This document shows, in pieces, positions 58,970 to 64,000 of a stretch of 64,000 nucleotides of DNA. The stretch comes from Nemophila menziesii (lineage: Eukaryota; Streptophyta; Magnoliopsida; Boraginales; Hydrophyllaceae). The DNA lies in the NCBI GenBank assembly GCA_029959085.1, contig JARWIR010000001.1:63736899-63800898 (forward strand), given 5' to 3'. Under the pieces are notes generated by a model, which ran no database searches, was not told the DNA's origin, and saw only the letters and a list, made by a program, of their open reading frames with translations. How positions within the stretch are numbered: the first letter of the stretch is position 1; every line of letters starts with the position of its first letter. The translations under genes were made by a program, and so were the position numbers.

Positions 58970-59177
58970 AGGAAATCCAATTGTTTACCCAGTTTCTAAA
59001 CTTCGTTTGTTAGAAAGAATGTCCTTCATGAACTTCATATATTTCGGCATTCTTTTGAGAGCTTCCACAAATGGCATATTAATATCTAACTTGCTCACCA
59101 TGTCAACGAACTTCTTGAATTCTTGGTCATTGTCCTTTTTTCTGACACGTGAAGGGAATGGTGGTGGAGGGCGTGTC

Positions 59178-59735
59178 TCAGCTTGGACACTCTTTAACTA
59201 CCTCCTCGACCTTATCTTCTATTGTTTCTTCAACCTCCTTTTCTGGAATAGGGGTTGGTTCTGGTTCTCTTCTAGGTGGAGGTAGTTGTTTTCCACTTCG
59301 TAATTCAACTGCATGACAAGCATCATCTCGAGGAGCTATAGTATTACTTGGGAGTTGCCCTTTTGGCTTATTTTGCAATGTACTCGCCATGTGGGATAGT
59401 GTGTGCTCGAGATTTTTTATCACTTTTTGCTGGGTTTGAAGTCTTCGTTGGCTCATCTTCATATTCTCTTCAACTACTTGCACCATCTTAGCCATACTCG
59501 AATTCAAACTTAAGGGTTGTTCTTTCTTTGCTAGTTGCATTGATTGTTTCGGTGGTTCTTGATAAGCTTTCTCAATAATTTGCGCTTCCTGATGTATAGG
59601 TTGTGGTGGATGATAGGATTGAAGTTGGGTTTGATGATAAGTCTCTTGATTACTGACCCAACTCTGCTGTTGTGGAGGCTGATATCTAGTGTAGCTTTTT
59701 TGAGGATGATTATAACCATTAGAGTAACACATCAT
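59178..59735 (-). pseudogene. Athila gag C-terminal part
   Basis: 185 codons. A Gln/Pro-rich segment is followed by a coiled coil (SSMAKMVQVVEENMKMSQRR) and then DACHAVELRSGKQLPPPRRE, the 'LRSGK' motif that ends gag in Athila elements. The N-terminus is cut off at about 59736, where copia sequence on the other strand begins. No zinc knuckle was seen in this part. Confidence 0.8.
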
Positions 59736-59739
59736 TCAA

Positions 59740-60307
59740 CAAACGCGGAATATGAAGCTCTAAAGATTGTTAAGATATATAAAGGGGACCTCATCTTATA
59801 GTTTGAACTTTGTACCATCTGATTCTACACTGCAAGCTTATCCTGACTCTGATTGGCCAGCAGCTCAATTGATAGACACTCAGTTACAATATATTGTGTA
59901 TTTTTTGGTGCATATATAATCTCATGGGGCTCAAAGAAATAGTCAACCGTTTCTCGCTCCTCAAAAGAAGCTGAGTATAGAGCTCTAGCTTATGTTTCTG
60001 CTGAATTAAGTTGGTTCACATTTCTTCTTAAAGACTTGCATATTAATGTAGTTACACCTTTTATTGCCTGTGAAAATTTGTCTGCTATAGCTCTTGCTTA
60101 CAACCCAGTTTTTCATAAAAGGACACGATACATTGATGTAGATTTCCATTTTGTTCGAGAGCAAGTAAAATCAAGGCTGCTTCACATCTTTCATGTACCT
60201 ACCAATCTACAAATTGCAGATATCATGACCAAAGGCTTAAGTGCATCTGTTTTCTTACCTCTTGTGTCCAAGCTTCCCCTCATCAATGGGATCATATTGA
60301 GGGGGGA
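59740..60307 (+). pseudogene. Ty1/copia RT/RNase H C-terminal remnant
   Basis: Frames in order: RYIKGTSSYSLNFVPSDSTL, AYPDSDWPA (D-x-D-W block), then SRSSAEAEYRALAYVSAELS with the catalytic Glu. From 60036 an open frame reads DNLSAIALA-like CENLSAIALAYNPVFHKRTR, YIDVDFHFVREQV, LQIADIMTKGLSASVF and ends at 60326. This is the standard copia polyprotein C-terminus. A GAGGGGGGA polypurine tract (60299-60307) precedes the LTR. The N-terminal part is missing at the junction with the Athila gag. Confidence 0.9.
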
Positions 60308-60521
60308 TGACAAGATAAGATCATAAATATGTGAAGTTACAAAAGAAGACAAAATAGCAAAACAAGGATAACCGAATTGTATTCTGTTCCATTCCATAAC
60401 ATTCTATTCTACTCTATAAATAGATATACAAATGCTATAATCAATACACAATTCAAATAAATAAAATATTCTTCTTCTCTATCTTTACTTTATTATCAAT
60501 TCAAAGGTTAAACGTTTATCA
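60308..60521 (+). repeat. Copia 3' LTR, short (about 214 bp)
   Basis: Starts TGACAAGATAAGATC right after the polypurine tract. It contains a TATAAATAG box (60415-60423) and a TC-rich end with ATCAATACACAATTCAAATA. The end at TTTATCA (60521) is the best TG...CA fit but is approximate. Confidence 0.6.
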
Positions 60522-60579
60522 ATATTTTGCTGTTAACCCTCTAGGTACGCATGATCACTCAGGGGTTTCTTACTAGTCT

Positions 60580-63073
60580 GGAACAAACCTATTTCTATTA
60601 TTATTTTGCATCATGGCCCGTATTATATTATTACTAGGAATAATAATAATGTATTTTCATATTATTATGTGTTTGTGCATGCACCCAATTTGTGCAGTTA
60701 GCGACAAAGAATCTACGATGACCTTAGCTATTAGAAATCAAACCATGCCGAACCTTACTTGATTATTGGAGATTTTAATGACATTCTCAACTCGCACGAG
60801 AGACTAAGCAAAACACCAGCTAACGAACAACACATTCTCAAATTCAGTACATTTATCTCTAACAATTTGTTAACTGAAATCCAAACCTTTGGAAGCTACT
60901 ACACCTGGTCCAAAAGAAGAACTGGCCACACTATTGTTAAATCGAATTTGATATGGTTTTTTCCACTACTAACTAGATATAACAACACCCAATGCTATAG
61001 CATTTACACCACGTCAATTGGATCAGACCATTCGCCGGTCATCATGTATTCCCGCGGGAAAGGTAGACGTTATAATACACAGTTTAAGTTCAAAACAAAC
61101 TGGTTCAAACATGAAAATTGGAAGTCTATTATTAACAATGCCTAGGGGAACCAAGCGATACTATCTCACTTCATACCGTGCTACACAAAATAGAAGGGAC
61201 TACTCATGCTTTGACTATTTGGAGTAAGAACACTTACCCTATGAACAAAAAACGAATCAAGTAATTAGAACGCCAACTGATAAAGGTTACTATTGGACCC
61301 TTCTCACATCAGGCTCATAAAGAAGAAGAATTTATAAGGGACCAACTAAAATTGTTTTGGAAACGAGAAGAGATATATTGGTCTGACAAGGGTAGACAAT
61401 AGTAGATATATCACGAAGATAAGAATACTAAGTATTTTTTCCCTTATAGCCCAACATAGAAATTTTAATGGAATTGCAGGAATACATAACGCAAACAGGG
61501 AATGGACACAAAATGAGAGTGAAATAAAAAAGCTCAATTCAATAACTTCTACGACGAATTACTTAAGGTGAAAGAAGGATGTTATCTATAAGAATCACTA
61601 CGATATATTATAGGTAAGGTCACCTCAGAAATGAACAAGAAACTTACTACTATTCCTTACATGGAAAAGAGCAGTTTTTTAGATGAGCCATGGTAAAGCA
61701 CCAGGGCTAGATGGACTTAATTGAAAAAAATTCTGGAATACTGGGAATCATAGATGAAGACATATTTGGAATGGTTATGGATTTTTTTTATAAATAACAC
61801 GTCTCTGGAAAAAGTTAATGAAACTTTGATCACTTTGATACCTAAAGGAGACATTCAGAATGGGGATGATGATTATCACCCAATTTCGTGTGTCAACTTT
61901 ATGGAAAAGATAATATACAAAATACTTGCTAATAGATTACATGAAATCATGAACGACGTCACTTCCCTTACGTAATCTGCTTTAATCAAAGGCAACTCAA
62001 TACAAGATAATATTATCATAGCATAAGAAGTGTCTTTTTTAATGAAACACAAACTCAAAAAAAGTCCATTTTGCAACTATTAAATTGGACATGGCCAAAG
62101 CATACGATCAGGTATGCTAGGATTTTATTCAGTTACTATTAACACGTTTGGGTTTTGATCAGACATGGATAAATTGGATTTGGAAATGTATCACGATAGT
62201 CACATCTCAAATTAATATCAACGGGTAAAGACAATGTCCCTTTAAACCAGACCAGGGCTTGCGACAAGGAGATCCTCTATCCTCACTCATTTTTTCTCTT
62301 CTAATAGAATCTCTAATTACACTAATTGAAAAAAAGGTTGTTGATGGTCAAATTAAAGGGATACGTATTACACAGAATCCCATGGCCACCTTGCATCTTC
62401 TTTTTGCAGATGGCTTGTTGTTTTACCTTTCTCTTAAAGGACGTGGTATTGCGGAATTCCAAGAATGTATTGATACCTACTGTAAATGTATAGGTCAAAA
62501 AAGTAAACTTCAATAAATCAGCCACCTTCTTTAGTAAACAAACTACGTAGGATGTACGAAAGCATGTGGCAGAGACACTACAGATCAAGGTAACAGATGA
62601 CTCAGGGAAATATTTGGGCATTCCACTTTGCCACAAAAGGTCTAAGCTTGAGACGCTATCATGGATTGCGGATAAAGTCTTTAACAAAGCCCAGGTATGG
62701 ATTGCAAAACTCCTGTCTGAAGGAGGGACATAAATACTTATCAAGGTAGTCCTATAGGCTATCCCTGCTTAGTCCATGTCCATATTTTCATTTATGGTCT
62801 CTTTTTACAAGAAACTACCACGATCATCGCTAAATTTTGGTGGAACTCACTTGACAAAAGGAAAATCCATTGGCTGGAATGGGAAAATATGACAGTTGCG
62901 AAAGTGATTGGGGGAATGAGATTTTGTGACTTGAAACGAGCAAACACGACACTCTTAGTGGCTCAAGCATGGCGGCTACTTCAAAACCCAGAACCGTTGG
63001 CGGAAAAACTTTTTAAAGGGATATATTATCCGAATAAGGAATTAATAGAAGTTAAACTCATACAGGGTAGATC
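60580..63073 (+). pseudogene. L1-like LINE ORF2 relic (endonuclease and RT)
   Basis: Endonuclease: FVHAPNLCS, then from 60759 IIGDFNDILNSHERLSKTPA, GSYYTWSKRRTGHT and SIGSDHSPVIM. RT pieces: ALITLIPKG-like ETLITLIPKGD and YHPISCVNFMEKIIYKILAN (61754-61975), LDMAKAYDQ-like KLDMAKAYDQ across shifts near 62085, RQGDPLSSLIFSLLIESLIT and LHLLFADGLLFYLSL (62259-62516; the second Asp of FADD is Gly). A late block, GGMRFCDLKRANTTLLVAQA and WRLLQNPEPLAEKLFKGIYY (62889-63086), precedes where zf-RVT should be. It is cut off by the LTR at 63074. Heavily decayed. Confidence 0.85.
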
Positions 63074-64000
63074 TGATGTCTCCTAAATGTTCTAATTTTA
63101 TACCTTTGGGAGATATCATTTTTGGTGTTTATTTGACTATTTAGATAGACTTTTGGTGTTAATATGCAATAATTCAATTTTCCTCTTTAATTTCTAGTAT
63201 TTTTCATTTATCAAACTTTTGCGCGAAATATGGTTTGTTTTGAGTGAAAAGTTTGTAGTATTTGAATACTAGCTAGGAGAGGAATAGAAGATTAAAGTCA
63301 AAGATCGTGTAATGAAGTCAAAGCAAGAAGAAATATCCCAAAGAGTTGACAAAATTCAAGCTGCAAATCTAGAAGGCTGATGATAATTGCTGATTTCGAG
63401 CTAGTTAAACATGGATTCAGCCCCTGACTTGTGAAGAAGAATTATTCCTTATCGAGTTACGAAGATTTAGCAACTGGAACAGAGTCATTCCGAGTTAAAA
63501 CGAGAAAGTTATAGCCGATTTAGTGGAGGTTGTACAACAGTTACGGGATTTGGACTTAAGTTATGGACTTGGGCTTTCTAATTTCATTTAATCCATTAAG
63601 AAAGCCCTAATCCGAATTTTACATTATAAAAGGGCTTTTAGACTTCTATTTTCACACACAATTCATTACATACAAAGTTAGAGCATCAGAGAAGAAGCAG
63701 AAGCAAGGAAGAGAATAAGTCAAGAGCTGGAGAAATTGAACTTCTCCAATTCACAGCCGAATCAACTCCTCAATTAGGTTTCTTATCTTTTATTCTGTAA
63801 AACAATTATAAATTCCTTTAATTTTAATTTCTTATTTTTTACAATTATGAGCTAAATTCATACAATACTTGAGAATGCATTAATGGGTTAAGCCCCAATT
63901 TATTTCACTTCATGTTCTTGGTTTTGGGATTATTATAATTGAATCCAAATTGGGTAATTAGTATTTTTCATTAATTTGCATTTATTAACTATTATTGAAG
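63074..64000 (+). mobile_element. Start of a gypsy (Tat/Athila-type) LTR, runs off the window
   Basis: Begins TGATGTCTCCTAAATG immediately after the LINE block, so the LINE was interrupted here. It opens like the Athila LTRs but differs afterwards. A probable promoter TATAAAAGGGC lies at 63626-63636, followed by a leader with ACACACAATTCATTAC and GAAGAAGCAGAAGC. At least 927 bp. The end and any internal region lie beyond the window. Confidence 0.65.

Noticed and set aside
55387..59735. Endogenous plant pararetrovirus
   Set aside because: Order protease-RT-RNase H-integrase, LTRs and the Athila accessory ORF show a Ty3/gypsy retrotransposon. No movement or coat protein signature was seen.

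Overview
The window is nuclear DNA of a flowering plant, most likely a eudicot. The evidence is low GC with long AT-rich spacers, spliced genes with GT/AG introns, a plant R2R3-MYB gene, and a dense layer of plant-type transposable elements: L1-like LINEs (some with a fused RNase H), Ty1/copia, Ty3/gypsy of the Athila type, CACTA, Mutator-like, hAT-like MITEs and tRNA-derived SINEs. Only two ordinary host genes are supported: an R2R3-MYB transcription factor of the MYB85/MYB42 type (20058-21476) and a small CHCH-domain protein (44402-44938). No prokaryotic system, CRISPR array, rRNA gene or free-standing tRNA gene was seen.

Layout. 1-4790: an old LINE relic on the + strand, split by a minus-strand LINE tail, an Athila-type solo LTR (TSD GTTGG) and a 168-bp MITE. 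5875-8602: a diverged LTR and the 3' third of a Ty1/copia element with its 3' LTR. 8603-19430: a nested block. A SIRE-like copia element (5' LTR remnant, gag fragment, 3' LTR) carries an inverted-repeat element with a LINE inside it. Its 3' LTR is split by a 1.58-kb Mutator-like element with a 9-bp TSD and by a SINE fragment. 19430-22011: the MYB gene, with about 2.6 kb of unique DNA. 22012-27892: a Ty1/copia element with both LTRs and a 5-bp TSD. 27918-29366: a hAT-like MITE (8-bp TSD) and a full-length SINE (TSD).

29397-43100 looks like remains of CACTA DNA transposon(s). There is a CACTA terminus with subterminal repeats, a broken Transposase_24 (Ptta/En/Spm) gene on the minus strand and the start of a TNP2 transposase on the plus strand, transcribed divergently. 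This block is invaded by a nearly intact 5.4-kb LINE (17-bp TSD), a solo LTR and a MITE. The CHCH gene follows, then another CACTA end and a TNP2 C-terminal (DUF4216) fragment.

46000-59735 is Athila-type Ty3/gypsy DNA on the minus strand: a diverged LTR piece, the 3' half of element B, and element A (gag end, protease, RT/RNase H, integrase, accessory ORF, 3' LTR) lying against the interior of B's accessory ORF. 59736-60521 is a copia 3' end, 60580-63073 a decayed LINE, and 63074-64000 the start of another gypsy LTR.

All of the transposon genes I could read carry stops or frameshifts, apart from ORF1 of the LINE at 30065-35474, whose ORF2 has a single visible frameshift. The most informative signals are the insertion boundaries with intact target-site duplications, which give a relative order of events. 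Boundaries marked approximate were judged by eye from repeat alignments.
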